Shown: positions 43,477 to 51,820, counted from the first letter of the stretch. The stretch: 64,000 nucleotides of DNA from JBBRMU01 sp038230655 (GCA_038230655.1 JBBRMU010000001.1:47126-111125), one strand, 5' to 3'. Program-made: numbers and translations. The notes: generated from the sequence alone by a model not told the origin.

Positions 43477-44538
43477 TTATCGCACAAGCTCTTCAAATTC
43501 TGTTACTAGTTCTCGGTAAGTTCTAGTTCGTCTCGAAACCAGCTGAGGAACGGAAACAAATCCCTCACTAACGAATGGCCCCTCTTCTTCGAGTAATCCA
43601 CTCGCTAACTCGTGTATCTGTCTCATCTGCTCCGCTAACTGATCTGGAGAGTCACTTGCCTTTTCCAGCTGAACTGTTTTTGCAGCTAGAAAGTCCAAGT
43701 AACGATTAACGTCTTTTAGGGCCTTTTGTGATGCAGGATAAGTAGGAACTAATTCGTTAATTTTCCAGGCCTTAGCAACCGCATCGGCAACTTGTCGATA
43801 GTACTGGGCAATGCCATAGTTGGCACCAGCAGAGATAATAAGTTGCCGTTGTTGGAAGTTGGGCATAAGCCGGCCAGGCATTGCGAAGTCTCGCAAGGTG
43901 TCGGCAACAACAAGTATGAGGTTAGGATCTGCCTCTAGATATGCTCTAACTGCTTTAAGGTAGAAAGTATAGTGAAGTCTCTCATCTTTGGCTATTCTAC
44001 GAAGTAGATTAGCGAGAATAGGATCTTCTTTGTCTGCCTGCTTTGCGACGCTTGCATAAAATGCCTGTGTCGATAGTTCCTGAACCGTTGTGTAGGCCAT
44101 TCCTTCCAGAATAGTTGCTTCACCTGGATACCAGGCGTTTTGTAAAACCGTATCGCTGAGGTGGCTCAGACGTATAGGATTAATGTTACGAGTCACCAGT
44201 AAGTATGTACCTAAAAGTGTCGTATGTTGTGCCTCTTCGCTTGTCCATATTCTCAGAAAATCTCTGAGAACTTGGTAAGCGTTTTCAAACAGCTTATCCA
44301 AACCTGCTGTAAACCATGGTAGGTTCAATTCGGTTAGGTATGCTGTTTCAACAGCAATTGCTAACTCAGGCGAAATCTTGACCTGGGCTCGATGCCAGGG
44401 ATCTGTTATGTAGTTACGGCCTAATTCCCATGGAATATAGTCTTGGTAACCCCATCTTCTGCCTTTCGTTTGTGCAATATGCTCGTTGTAAAGCTCGATA
44501 ATTCGTCGCTCAACCTTGTTCCGACTAAAATCATTCAC
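43477..44538 (-). CDS. Acyl-ACP desaturase (diiron, fatty acid desaturase type 2)
   Basis: 353 residues. Two ferritin-like iron motifs are seen: WTSEEAQHTTLL (EExxH) and IAKDERLHYTFYL (DExxH), with additional Glu in GMAYTTVQELSTQAFY. The segment ADTLRDFAMPGRLMPNF matches the stearoyl-ACP desaturase family, close in style to actinobacterial DesA. It would insert a double bond in an acyl chain bound to ACP, using O2. Its codons look richer in G/C than the neighbours, which suggests transfer. An AAGGAG Shine-Dalgarno lies ~12 nt upstream. Confidence 0.83.
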   Translation of the reverse strand: MNDFSRNKVERRIIELYNEHIAQTKGRRWGYQDYIPWELGRNYITDPWHRAQVKISPELAIAVETAYLTELNLPWFTAGLDKLFENAYQVLRDFLRIWTSEEAQHTTLLGTYLLVTRNINPIRLSHLSDTVLQNAWYPGEATILEGMAYTTVQELSTQAFYASVAKQADKEDPILANLLRRIAKDERLHYTFYLKAVRAYLEADPNLILVVADTLRDFAMPGRLMPNFQQRQLIISAGANYGIAQYYRQVADAVAKAWKINELVPTYPASQKALKDVNRYLDFLAAKTVQLEKASDSPDQLAEQMRQIHELASGLLEEEGPFVSEGFVSVPQLVSRRTRTYRELVTEFEELVR

Positions 44539-44779
44539 GTGCTCTTCTCCTTACCTAAATGAACTGCAATAATGCAGGAGTCTGTCTAGGAAACAGATCT
44601 CATGTCGATTAAGATTCTTAAATTCATATCTCTTCATCGGTATTTCTACCTTCACGAAGAGAAAATAAAGACTCATGAATCCTTACATTTTCTTCGTGAA
44701 GACAGTTTTTAAACCCTCATTGTTAAAGTACTGTTACCTATTCTTTCTATAGGAGCTTTTCCTATAGTGTAAATAAGTA
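44539..44779 (-). promoter_or_regulatory. Long structured 5' leader of the acyl-ACP desaturase gene
   Basis: From the predicted start near 44779 to the ATG is ~240 nt. It holds hairpins CTATAGG/CCTATAG (44747-44767), CTTCACGAAG/CTTCGTGAAG (44650-44701) and TCTGT/ACAGA (near 44580-44600), and an AAGGAG site at 44547-44552. Most other first genes here have no leader. It may be a regulatory RNA leader. Confidence 0.5.
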
Positions 44780-44785
44780 ACTCAT

Positions 44786-44791
44786 ATTATA
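44786..44791 (-). promoter_or_regulatory. Extended -10 box of the desaturase gene
   Basis: Minus strand TGC-TATAAT at ~250 nt before the ATG; the strongest promoter candidate in the 293-bp gap. Confidence 0.5.
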
Positions 44792-44831
44792 GCACTTTAT
44801 TAGCTTCAATTTATGGTATATTGTATATATA

Positions 44832-45203
44832 ATGAAGTACTCACCAGCCCCTGAAATCAAAGAACAAATTGAGTTTTTAGTCCAACAAATGAAGTTTGAT
44901 CATATTATCCCTGCCCAGATACACTGCATCCGTAGTTTTGATGCAAAAACCAGAGCAATCGCCCGAATATGGGGTATGGCAAAACTGTTCAGCGAGGTCG
45001 CTGGCTTTCCTCCAACATATATTATAGAAGTCAACGCAAAACTTTACGACAAACAGTCCGAACGTGAAAAAATAAAAACATTGATCCATGAATTAATGCA
45101 TATCCCAAAGACTTTCTCTGGCGCACTACTTTCTCACCGCGGTAGATATCACGCCATAAACGATCGAGAAGTAGAAAAAATCCTTAGAAATCGACAAAAA
45201 TAA
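44832..45203 (+). CDS. Small putative zinc metallopeptidase
   Basis: 123 residues. HELMHIPKTFSGALLSHRGRYHAINDREVEK has HExxH at residues ~86-90, with a later His/Glu that could be the third ligand. The length and pattern recall the putative phage metallopeptidase family (PF18894-like), as far as I remember. No signal peptide, so it is cytoplasmic. It is divergent from the desaturase gene. Substrate unknown. Confidence 0.6.
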   Translation: MKYSPAPEIKEQIEFLVQQMKFDHIIPAQIHCIRSFDAKTRAIARIWGMAKLFSEVAGFPPTYIIEVNAKLYDKQSEREKIKTLIHELMHIPKTFSGALLSHRGRYHAINDREVEKILRNRQK

Positions 45204-45326
45204 GTTTTATTTACTGTCGAATGTGTTTTATATAGTTAGATTATTATGTTGCTAGTTGATATTTATTCTGCGCAGTCAATATACTTAATTACTTTAGTAT
45301 AATTAGGAAACTAATTTCTCAATTTT

Positions 45327-46535
45327 ATGAAAAAAGCTGGTATTATCTTTTGTGGCGTTGCATTGGCTTTTATAGCACTCTTTATCTTCAAAATTAATGA
45401 CTTTTATAACGCTATAAATACAGGAAATGACGGCAGTAATCATAAACCTACTGTATCACCTCAAAAGACTAGTTATAACATTCTCCTATTAGGTTACGGA
45501 GGCGATGGACATGACGGAGCCTACCTCACAGATACAATAATGATTGTTCACCTGGATATCAAGAAGAACAAAGCACTTTTAATATCACTTCCCAGAGATT
45601 TATGGGTAAATGTCCCGGGTAAAACTAAGGATTTCCATGCTAAGATCAACTCTGTATATGAAATGGGGCTATATCCTGAGGACTATCCTGAGATTGATAA
45701 GAAATATACCGGGAAACAAGGAGCTGCGGAGCTTGCTAAGTATGTTGCCGGGCAGGTATCAGGCCTAACAATTGATAACTATGTTGGTGTAGACTTTGGT
45801 GGATTTAAGGACATTATTGATCTGGTCGGTGGTGTTGATGTGGTTGTTGAAAAAACCTTCGACGACTATGAATACCCTATCGATGGTAAAGAGAAAGAGA
45901 TGTGTGGAAATGAAGAGAAATTTAAACAGGTGGAAAAATTTTTAGCACCCTCAGTTGATGAGAATGAGAAAAAAGACTTTTTTAAGGATAAACCTGAATT
46001 GCAGAAATTTCTTGAGGACATTACGACTGACCCCGCTGTCGCCTTCCCGTGTCGATATGAGCATATTCACTTTGATAAGGGTTTAAAACATATGGATGGC
46101 ATGACAGCTTTAAAGTATGCACGCTCGCGCCACTCACTCCAGGATGGGACCGATTTTGGAAGAGTCAAGAGGCAGCAGAACGTTATTCAAGCAGTAAAAG
46201 AAAAAGTTTTAAGTCTCGGATTTCTTCCTAAGATATTTCCTCTTATGGAGGACTCTAAAAAATTCGTCCGGATGGATCTGGACTTTAATCAAATAAAGAA
46301 GCTTCTTCTTGAGGTTCAACATGACAGCTCTAATTATAAGATAGAAAGTGCTGTACCATCTTTAGATAACTATCTCAAAAACTCTAACTCTGATGAGGGT
46401 CAGTTTATCTTAATTCCTTCAGATGGAATTGATCAGTATGGCTCGATGCAGAAATGGCTCCACGACATTATGGAAGGAATAACTCCGACACCTACTCCAG
46501 ATAGTACAGCTACTTCATCTGCTAAGAAAAAGTAG
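45327..46535 (+). CDS. LytR-CpsA-Psr (LCP) family wall-polymer transferase
   Basis: 402 residues. N-terminal signal anchor (~4-24), then the LCP domain: NILLLGYGGDGHDGAYLTDTIMI, LISLPRDLWVNVPG, INSVYEMG, and the arginine-rich strand ALKYARSRHSLQDGTDFGRVKRQQNVI. An insertion of ~60 residues (with two Cys) interrupts the domain. A Thr/Pro tail ends it. LCP proteins move polyprenyl-linked glycans to peptidoglycan outside the membrane. A TATAAT is found ~25 nt upstream. Confidence 0.9.
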   Translation: MKKAGIIFCGVALAFIALFIFKINDFYNAINTGNDGSNHKPTVSPQKTSYNILLLGYGGDGHDGAYLTDTIMIVHLDIKKNKALLISLPRDLWVNVPGKTKDFHAKINSVYEMGLYPEDYPEIDKKYTGKQGAAELAKYVAGQVSGLTIDNYVGVDFGGFKDIIDLVGGVDVVVEKTFDDYEYPIDGKEKEMCGNEEKFKQVEKFLAPSVDENEKKDFFKDKPELQKFLEDITTDPAVAFPCRYEHIHFDKGLKHMDGMTALKYARSRHSLQDGTDFGRVKRQQNVIQAVKEKVLSLGFLPKIFPLMEDSKKFVRMDLDFNQIKKLLLEVQHDSSNYKIESAVPSLDNYLKNSNSDEGQFILIPSDGIDQYGSMQKWLHDIMEGITPTPTPDSTATSSAKKK

Positions 46536-46536
46536 G

Positions 46537-46854
46537 TCACTGGATAAACTCTAAACTATCTGTCTGATGAGGAGTAATAGTTATCGAAGGAACATTATAG
46601 GGTTTGATAGAGGTACTCGAGCCTCCCCCAATGCCCGATTCAATACCATTATGACTTCCGTCATTTCGTGCTGGAAGTTTAAAGGTTGTAACCACTCCCC
46701 ATCCAACAAGCATAATAAATAACGGTATCAGAAGCAGACTAAAGACACCAGACCAGTTTTCCTGCCTGCTATCAAATGTCATCTTCTCATGATAGTAAGC
46801 TTCATCTCCCTGCTTTCCTTTTTGATTATTCATAGATATAATAACTAATAACAA
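46537..46854 (-). CDS. Small membrane-anchored protein, unknown function
   Basis: 105 residues. A charged cytoplasmic start, one membrane helix (~38-58: FSLLLIPLFIMLVGWGVVTTF) and a Gly/Ser/Pro-rich outer part (NGIESGIGGGSSTSIKPYN). It converges with the LCP gene. No motif recognised. Confidence 0.5.
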   Translation of the reverse strand: MLLVIISMNNQKGKQGDEAYYHEKMTFDSRQENWSGVFSLLLIPLFIMLVGWGVVTTFKLPARNDGSHNGIESGIGGGSSTSIKPYNVPSITITPHQTDSLEFIQ

Positions 46855-46939
46855 TATAATAAATACTAGAAGTGTTTCATGATAGCTATTTGATAATAAA
46901 GTTACAGTTTGGTAAGAAAGCTACTCAAATATTAGTCAT

Positions 46940-46961
46940 AAAAAACCCCGCCGAAGCGGGG
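46940..46961 (-). terminator. Rho-independent terminator
   Basis: On the minus strand, CCCCGC-TTCG-GCGGGG followed by six T. It lies 109 nt downstream of the 47070-47627 gene, on the same strand, and would end that unit. Confidence 0.85.
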
Positions 46962-47069
46962 CTAACATCTCACTTTCACTTGCTAAATTTTCTGTCTCTG
47001 CCAACAATAAAAGGTTATATGAACCAAATATAGTTTGAGTGATAAATGAGTAAGAGTTAAGTAAGTGCC

Positions 47070-47627
47070 CTATCTTTGCTTATGTAAGAATAGAAAACTA
47101 CCAACAAGAGTTGCCATCCACACCGCAAAAACCGACTTTGTTAGCTGATCGTCTCTCCTTTCGACTTCTCGCAGGGATCTCCCAACGACAACATACCCGG
47201 ATGAGGTTTTGGCTTCGTAGTAGTTAACAACGATTGCAGTGCGGATTAAAAGAGTTGGTTGCCAGGTAATTCGGTTTTGCCCCATCTTTCTCGCATTTTC
47301 CAATACACCCGCAGGAACATTTGGCTCATTCTTACCGATCATTGCTGTAGATACGATCAATTTCTTTTTATCATCATATACCTGAATAAATGGAGAGAGA
47401 CTTTTCCCGATATCTATCTGACTTTCATCTCTTAGATACTCTGGCGAATGTCCTTTTGCAAACTCACCTGAGATATTTTCAGCAAATTCAATCTGGGGAT
47501 CGTTTGCTGACTGTCTGTATACTTGTTGAACTGAGACATATATAAGCCCTGATAACATGGTGATAATGAATGCGAGAGGCAGCCATTTTAAGAAGAGATC
47601 TAAAGTTATTGTGCTTTTAACGGCCAT
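47070..47627 (-). CDS. Two-helix membrane protein with an extracytoplasmic sensor-like domain
   Basis: 185 residues. Transmembrane helices at ~12-33 and ~160-178 enclose an outside domain of ~125 residues (QIDIGKSLSPFIQVYDDKKKLIVST, TAIVVNYYEAKTSSGYVVVGRSLREVE). The pattern looks like the sensor part of a histidine kinase or PAS/dCache-like fold, but no kinase follows. It may act as a free-standing sensor or adaptor. TAAAAT lies 6 nt before the ATG. Confidence 0.6.
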   Translation of the reverse strand: MAVKSTITLDLFLKWLPLAFIITMLSGLIYVSVQQVYRQSANDPQIEFAENISGEFAKGHSPEYLRDESQIDIGKSLSPFIQVYDDKKKLIVSTAMIGKNEPNVPAGVLENARKMGQNRITWQPTLLIRTAIVVNYYEAKTSSGYVVVGRSLREVERRDDQLTKSVFAVWMATLVGSFLFLHKQR

Positions 47628-47657
47628 AATCTATTTTAACATACCACTTACTGAGGA

Positions 47658-47969
47658 TTATTTGGATTTAGGCTCGGGAGTTACTGAAGTTTGTTGTGGT
47701 TCAGTTAGGCCGATATTTGTTTCATCTTGAGGGAGTTGATCAATTGTGGGTAACTCATATTTAAAATAGGGACTTGCTGGGGTGTAACCTACTGGTTCCG
47801 AGTCAGTTTCTGATAAGGGAGGTAGTTTATTGAATATTTCTTCTAACCGTCGATTTGTGTCCAGCACATCTGTCTCCATGGTGGATAGTCTTTCTTCAGA
47901 AGTTTCTTGAGTTTCTGTTTCTGTGACAGGTTCTGGTTGGTTTAATTGAGGCTTTTCTTTTTCTGTCAT
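47658..47969 (-). CDS. Acidic low-complexity protein, unknown function
   Basis: The start at 47969 (MTEKEKPQLNQPEPV) is used rather than 48077, because TGA-TATAAT ends 8 nt before it. About 103 residues, rich in Glu/Pro/Thr, with a short coiled coil (METDVLDTNRRLEEIFNKL). It looks intrinsically disordered. No membrane segment or motif. Confidence 0.5.
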   Translation of the reverse strand: MTEKEKPQLNQPEPVTETETQETSEERLSTMETDVLDTNRRLEEIFNKLPPLSETDSEPVGYTPASPYFKYELPTIDQLPQDETNIGLTEPQQTSVTPEPKSK

Positions 47970-47976
47970 GATGGAA

Positions 47977-47982
47977 ATTATA
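47977..47982 (-). promoter_or_regulatory. Extended -10 box deciding the start of the 47658-47969 gene
   Basis: Minus strand TGA-TATAAT, last T 8 nt before ATG 47969. Confidence 0.6.
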
Positions 47983-48108
47983 TCAGAAAAAATGAAAGAT
48001 GGAGAGGTTATATCTTTTTGTGGGTAAAGGTCAGATTGACCAGTGGGTAGATATAGCAGACCTGATGTACAAGTCAATCATCATGAAATTAAATTTAGAC
48101 TAGTTACT

Positions 48109-48411
48109 TTAACCTATCAAATAAAATCTTAATAAAAAGGCAGACTTCAACAAACTTTTTATAGTCCACGATATCATTTGTGATAATCCTTTGTGCTGTA
48201 GACAGGGCAAATATGACGTCCTGGAGGCGTTTGAACTTATTCTCCACCGGCAATAGCTATTTCCCCTTATTAACTGACTTTCAATGACCTTATCGGCCGT
48301 TATAAGCTGCTTAATCTCATTCAAGAATAGCCCTATATACTTCCTTCTTATTGTAATATGAATTTTGACGCAACGTCTTGTGCAAGCGTATTTTTGGCCA
48401 TAAAAAAACAC
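48109..48411 (-). pseudogene. Possible gene remnant with a frame change
   Basis: No continuous convincing gene is here. Minus-strand frames give coding-like pieces in two frames: FLNEIKQLITADKVIESQLI, then VENKFKRLQDVIFALSTAQR and NDIVDYKKFVEVCLFIKILF ending at a stop near 48110. This would fit a decayed small helical gene. No family match. Confidence 0.3.
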
Positions 48412-48450
48412 TACCTTCCAAATAAAAAATTATTCGTTCAGATAGTGTTT
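48402..48450 (-). terminator. Terminator of the RRM gene
   Basis: Minus strand stem AACACTATC/GGTAGTGTT around a ~30-nt loop, followed by T7, right after the RRM gene stop. Confidence 0.65.
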
Positions 48451-48461
48451 AGTGATTAAGC

Positions 48462-48788
48462 TTAGAAGCTTCTTCTTCGATCATTTCCACGATCGTTTCT
48501 GAATCCTCCTCCGCTTCCTCCTCGATTTCCGCCTTCTTCTCTTGGTCTTGCGACATTAACGACGATTTTTCGTCCTTCAATATCTTTTTGGTGCATTTCC
48601 TGAGCAGCTGCAGAAGCTTGTTCGTCTGTTGCGAATGTAACAAATCCGAAACCTTTTGACCTTCCAGTCATTCGGTCAGAAATTATTACAGCTTCGGTAA
48701 CTTCGCCAAACTGAGCAAACATTTCTCTTAAAGAATCTCCGCTCATTGACCATGGTAAGTTTCCGACGTAAAGTTTTTTGTTATCCAT
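48462..48788 (-). CDS. RNA-binding protein with one RRM domain
   Basis: 108 residues. RNP2 is LYVGNL (~5-10) and RNP1 is KGFGFVTF (~45-52); a Gly/Arg/Asn-rich tail (~82-108) follows. These single-RRM proteins, as in cyanobacteria, bind RNA and are often cold-induced. The gene has a perfect-looking Shine-Dalgarno, AAAGGAGGTG, ~10 nt before the ATG, and a ~90-nt leader, unlike most neighbours. It is probably highly expressed and controlled at the mRNA level. Confidence 0.9.
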   Translation of the reverse strand: MDNKKLYVGNLPWSMSGDSLREMFAQFGEVTEAVIISDRMTGRSKGFGFVTFATDEQASAAAQEMHQKDIEGRKIVVNVARPREEGGNRGGSGGGFRNDRGNDRRRSF

Positions 48789-48878
48789 CTAATAGTTTCA
48801 CCTCCTTTTGATTTAGTCTAGTAAAAGTAGTTTATCCTGAATTAGTTTCTAATGCAGTTCAACACACTTTGTGTAGAG
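48789..48878 (-). promoter_or_regulatory. 5' leader and Shine-Dalgarno of the RRM gene
   Basis: About 90 nt from the predicted start to the ATG, with hairpin ACACAAAGTGTGT, TTAG-AAAC-TAA and an AAGGAGGT site at 48801-48808. Could be a temperature-responsive leader. Confidence 0.5.
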
Positions 48879-48884
48879 TAATAC

Positions 48885-48890
48885 ATTATA
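48885..48890 (-). promoter_or_regulatory. Extended -10 box of the RRM gene
   Basis: Minus strand TGA-TATAAT about 97 nt before the ATG. Confidence 0.55.
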
Positions 48891-49030
48891 TCACATATTA
48901 AAATAAAAGAGATATACCTATTGCAACTCATATACGACGGCATAACGAGTTTACTTTACCGGTACCCATAACGTCAACTAAGACTGGGATATAAATCTGA
49001 GTTTATGATAAACTGTTACTAAGTTCTACT

Positions 49031-49858
49031 ATGATAACTACTGCTGTCATTTCATTCCGGGAGTTTCTTGAAGCATTCTTAATTGTTGGAGTTTTCCTGG
49101 GAATTTCACGAAAATTGATCTTAAAAAAAGAAACCGAGATTGGTCTGGCCGCTTTGATTGGAATTATTCTTTCACTTTTACTTTCAACTGGAACATACTT
49201 ATTTGGTGCGCACGCTCAAACCGTACTAACTGAAAAAAATGCTGACTTCTTGGAAAGTTACTTACTTATTTTTTCTGGTATCTTTATTGCGTATGTAGTC
49301 TTCTCACTGCATACTATGATTCGTCGAGGTCGGGCAAACACTCTGATCAAAGCTCACAGGAAACTACAGCAAAACGCCTTTGATGTAACTCTTTTTCTGA
49401 CAATTATCTTTTTAGTCTTACGTGAAGGCTTTGAAGTTGCTCTTTTCACAGCGAGCACTTCTCTCTTTGCCGTCTTTATTCAAAACTTTATTGGGCTTCT
49501 ACTTGGATTTGCAGTAGCCGTTGTCATCGGTGTGGCTACTTTTTTTGCTTACGTGAAGTTTTCAATTGGAAAAATCTTCAGACTCACTGAATACCTCATT
49601 ATTCTCATCGGTGCGTCTCTTATCCAAAATGGTATCACAAAACTTTTTGAGACTCACTTTAATATAAATTTATCGAAAATGATATCATTTCACTTAAATT
49701 TCCTTCCTGACCGTGAAAGCTTTCTCGGAAAACTGCTGCAGGGATTTATGGGGGTTGACAAAGAGTTTAGTCTGATGAGACTGTCAATTATGGTTGGATA
49801 TATCTTTGTGATCTACTTTTTATTTATGCGTCGTAAGAGGACTGGAGTAAAGTCATGA
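49031..49858 (+). CDS. FTR1-family iron permease
   Basis: 275 residues with seven hydrophobic helices. The two iron motifs are VISFREFLEAFLIVG (REFLE) and LVLREGFEVALF (REGFE), typical of FTR1/EfeU-type high-affinity iron transporters. There is no EfeO/EfeB or multicopper oxidase next to it. A role in iron or another metal is inferred. The 3' end overlaps the convergent gene at 49813 by 46 nt. Confidence 0.88.
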   Translation: MITTAVISFREFLEAFLIVGVFLGISRKLILKKETEIGLAALIGIILSLLLSTGTYLFGAHAQTVLTEKNADFLESYLLIFSGIFIAYVVFSLHTMIRRGRANTLIKAHRKLQQNAFDVTLFLTIIFLVLREGFEVALFTASTSLFAVFIQNFIGLLLGFAVAVVIGVATFFAYVKFSIGKIFRLTEYLIILIGASLIQNGITKLFETHFNINLSKMISFHLNFLPDRESFLGKLLQGFMGVDKEFSLMRLSIMVGYIFVIYFLFMRRKRTGVKS

Positions 49859-50316
49859 TCTCTAGTTAGGAAAAGCTTAATCAATCCACCAAGCGTTCCT
49901 AAAAAAGCCCCAAAGAATGTTGCTATTGGCACACCAATAATAATACCTCTGAGCAATCCATTGTTAATAAAGTCTCTAATGCTACTAAACTCAATCTGAT
50001 TTTTGAACATCATAATTTTTTCTGACTGCTGACTTACCGTATCCAAGAAAAGATTATCGATTAAAACGAAAGATAACATTGTGATGCCAATACTCATATA
50101 TGCTATAACGGCACCTCCAGAGGCAGCCTGCCTTATTTTACTTTCTTTGCCACTTGTGAAGTAACCACTCAGGATAAAAATTAGCGCAATCGTCAGGTAA
50201 CCAATGAGGAGTTGTTGATCGTTATCAGGAATATTCTGGGGAAAAATAACGTTCGAGAAAAAAACTATCAAAGAAAAAAGACAACCTAAAAGTAAACCAA
50301 ATAAATATCGGTTCAT
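49813..50316 (-). CDS. Membrane protein, unknown function (third of a three-gene operon)
   Basis: The open frame extends to 50382, but ATG 50316 (MNRYLFGLLLGCLFSL) is chosen since it lies 1 nt after the upstream stop. About 167 residues with four membrane helices and some Gly-rich loops (GVPIATFFGAFLGTLGGLI). No family recognised. It overlaps the 3' end of the FTR1 gene. Confidence 0.55.
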   Translation of the reverse strand: MNRYLFGLLLGCLFSLIVFFSNVIFPQNIPDNDQQLLIGYLTIALIFILSGYFTSGKESKIRQAASGGAVIAYMSIGITMLSFVLIDNLFLDTVSQQSEKIMMFKNQIEFSSIRDFINNGLLRGIIIGVPIATFFGAFLGTLGGLIKLFLTRDHDFTPVLLRRINKK

Positions 50317-50317
50317 A

Positions 50318-50860
50318 CTATTTGTTCTCTTTGCGATGAAGTAAAAGATAAATAGCAAAGACAAGAAAAACCAACCCGACAAGACCGGTAATCAGCCATC
50401 TGGGTATATTTAATATATAAACATATGTTTGAGACAGAACAGCCAAACTTAGAGCTGCGATACCTGCAAATTTATAGATGTTATACTGCCTAGTGATTCC
50501 TAAAGATATAAGAATAATGCCTTCAACTCCCAGTAATAGTGAGTACTTTGTGCCTTCTAGTCCAAGTGCCTGTGAAACCGTAAAAAAGATAAGAATAAAT
50601 ATGCCAACTGAGTCAAGAATTTTCTGATTTGAGAGATCGTTGTGAAGTTTTCTGGTATATGCCAGTCCCATAAAATAAACTGAAGTTGGAAGAGTAAACC
50701 ACTGCTGTTCTGTAAACCTAAATACTTGAATCTGCCAGTAATATACTAACATCCCCACAGCGGAAGCAGCATATCCCCATTTTAAAGACTTAGTCGAATA
50801 CGCGTGATAAGAGAAAAGTGCAAATAGACTATAACCAGATGCGATAGCAAAATACTGCAT
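50318..50860 (-). CDS. Membrane protein, unknown function (second of a three-gene operon)
   Basis: Start at 50860 (MQYFAIASGYSLFALF) is used because it follows the upstream stop by 8 nt; the longer frame reaches 50890. About 180 residues, five to six helices (WGYAASAVGMLVYYWQIQVF, LLLGVEGIILISLGITR). Probably helical bundle; no motif known. Confidence 0.55.
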   Translation of the reverse strand: MQYFAIASGYSLFALFSYHAYSTKSLKWGYAASAVGMLVYYWQIQVFRFTEQQWFTLPTSVYFMGLAYTRKLHNDLSNQKILDSVGIFILIFFTVSQALGLEGTKYSLLLGVEGIILISLGITRQYNIYKFAGIAALSLAVLSQTYVYILNIPRWLITGLVGLVFLVFAIYLLLHRKENK

Positions 50861-50868
50861 CGAATTGT

Positions 50869-51189
50869 CTATAATATAAATGTTTGACAAGGTTGTAGCA
50901 AGGTTACTACTAAAGTAAAACCAGAAGCAATAAATGTTTGCGCTACCAATGCACTTATTTGATACCTATTTTTAAGTTCTGAGTTGATCTGATAGCTCAC
51001 AGCGTAGATTCCAATCGAGAACAGTGAGAAAATGAGAGGAAGAAAACTATTCTCGATTACAAAGAATCTTAGCAAGTTCCAGACTGCTAAATAAAAAAAT
51101 ACATTCGAGAGATATATGAGATCAAGTTTGGAAAATCTGTACGACGCTGAGAGGAAAAGTACTCCTGTTATCACACATATTAAGGCCAT
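50869..51189 (-). CDS. Membrane protein, unknown function (first of a three-gene operon)
   Basis: 106 residues, three membrane helices (MALICVITGVLFLSASYRF, VFFYLAVWNLLRFFVI, LIFSLFSIGIYAVSYQI). It ends just upstream of the second gene. The three genes look like parts of one multi-subunit or split membrane protein. Confidence 0.5.
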   Translation of the reverse strand: MALICVITGVLFLSASYRFSKLDLIYLSNVFFYLAVWNLLRFFVIENSFLPLIFSLFSIGIYAVSYQINSELKNRYQISALVAQTFIASGFTLVVTLLQPCQTFIL

Positions 51190-51224
51190 ACAAAGTGGAT
51201 ATGGAGGATATCTAAATTGTTTTG

Positions 51225-51309
51225 CGGAGAGGGAGGGATTTGAACCCTCGAATCCTTGCGGATTGGCAGTTTAGTAAACTGCTGCACTAGGCCACTATGC
51301 GACCCCTCC
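51225..51309 (-). tRNA. tRNA-Ser with unusual ACU anticodon
   Basis: 85 nt class II tRNA. Acceptor GGAGGGG pairs with CCTCTCC, discriminator G; D arm GCA/TGC; anticodon stem GCAGT/ACTGC; loop TTACTAA, so the anticodon is ACT; long variable arm ATCC-GCAA-GGAT; T arm GAGGG-TTCAAAT-CCCTC. CCA is not encoded. The usual Ser AGY anticodon is GCU, found in another tRNA at 55313-55398. Confidence 0.85.
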
Positions 51310-51396
51310 TTCCTATTCGCTATTATATAAACTCCTTCTCACTTATGAAAGCCCTGTTTGTTGTAATTCTTTTAGTAATTTGATCTAATTATAAAT

Positions 51397-51777
51397 ATGG
51401 ACTTATCAGAAGCAGAAATGACGGAAGAATCCTTGATTGAACCATCTCCGGTGAGACCTGAATTTAAAGGACTATTCGACGATCTGTCTCAGCCTCACTA
51501 TCTCCACTTAAATCCCGAGGAACTTCATCACATGCAAATAGATTATCTACAAAAAGATCAAGAACAAATTTCAAATATTCGTTCATCGATAGAAACCTTG
51601 AGCATTCCATACGAAATCATGACTGGACCTGCCCCACCAAAAACCGGAAAAATAGGCACTTTTTATCAAGTTATTAAAAATATAATGAATTTTGTCCGCT
51701 ATGCGATTCCAGAGTCACAGTTATTTCTTGGAAAAAGAATAGATTCTTATATATCCCCGTCAGAAAATCTAGGATGA
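51397..51777 (+). CDS. Protein of unknown function
   Basis: 126 residues, acidic N-terminal half, no membrane helix. Middle helix HHMQIDYLQKDQEQISNIRSS, later FYQVIKNIMNFVRYAIPES. No motif. It lies between the two tRNA genes of this plastic zone. Confidence 0.45.
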   Translation: MDLSEAEMTEESLIEPSPVRPEFKGLFDDLSQPHYLHLNPEELHHMQIDYLQKDQEQISNIRSSIETLSIPYEIMTGPAPPKTGKIGTFYQVIKNIMNFVRYAIPESQLFLGKRIDSYISPSENLG

Positions 51778-51820
51778 TATAATTTACTTGCACTTCTAGG
51801 ATTATTGATAACGCGTCTCA

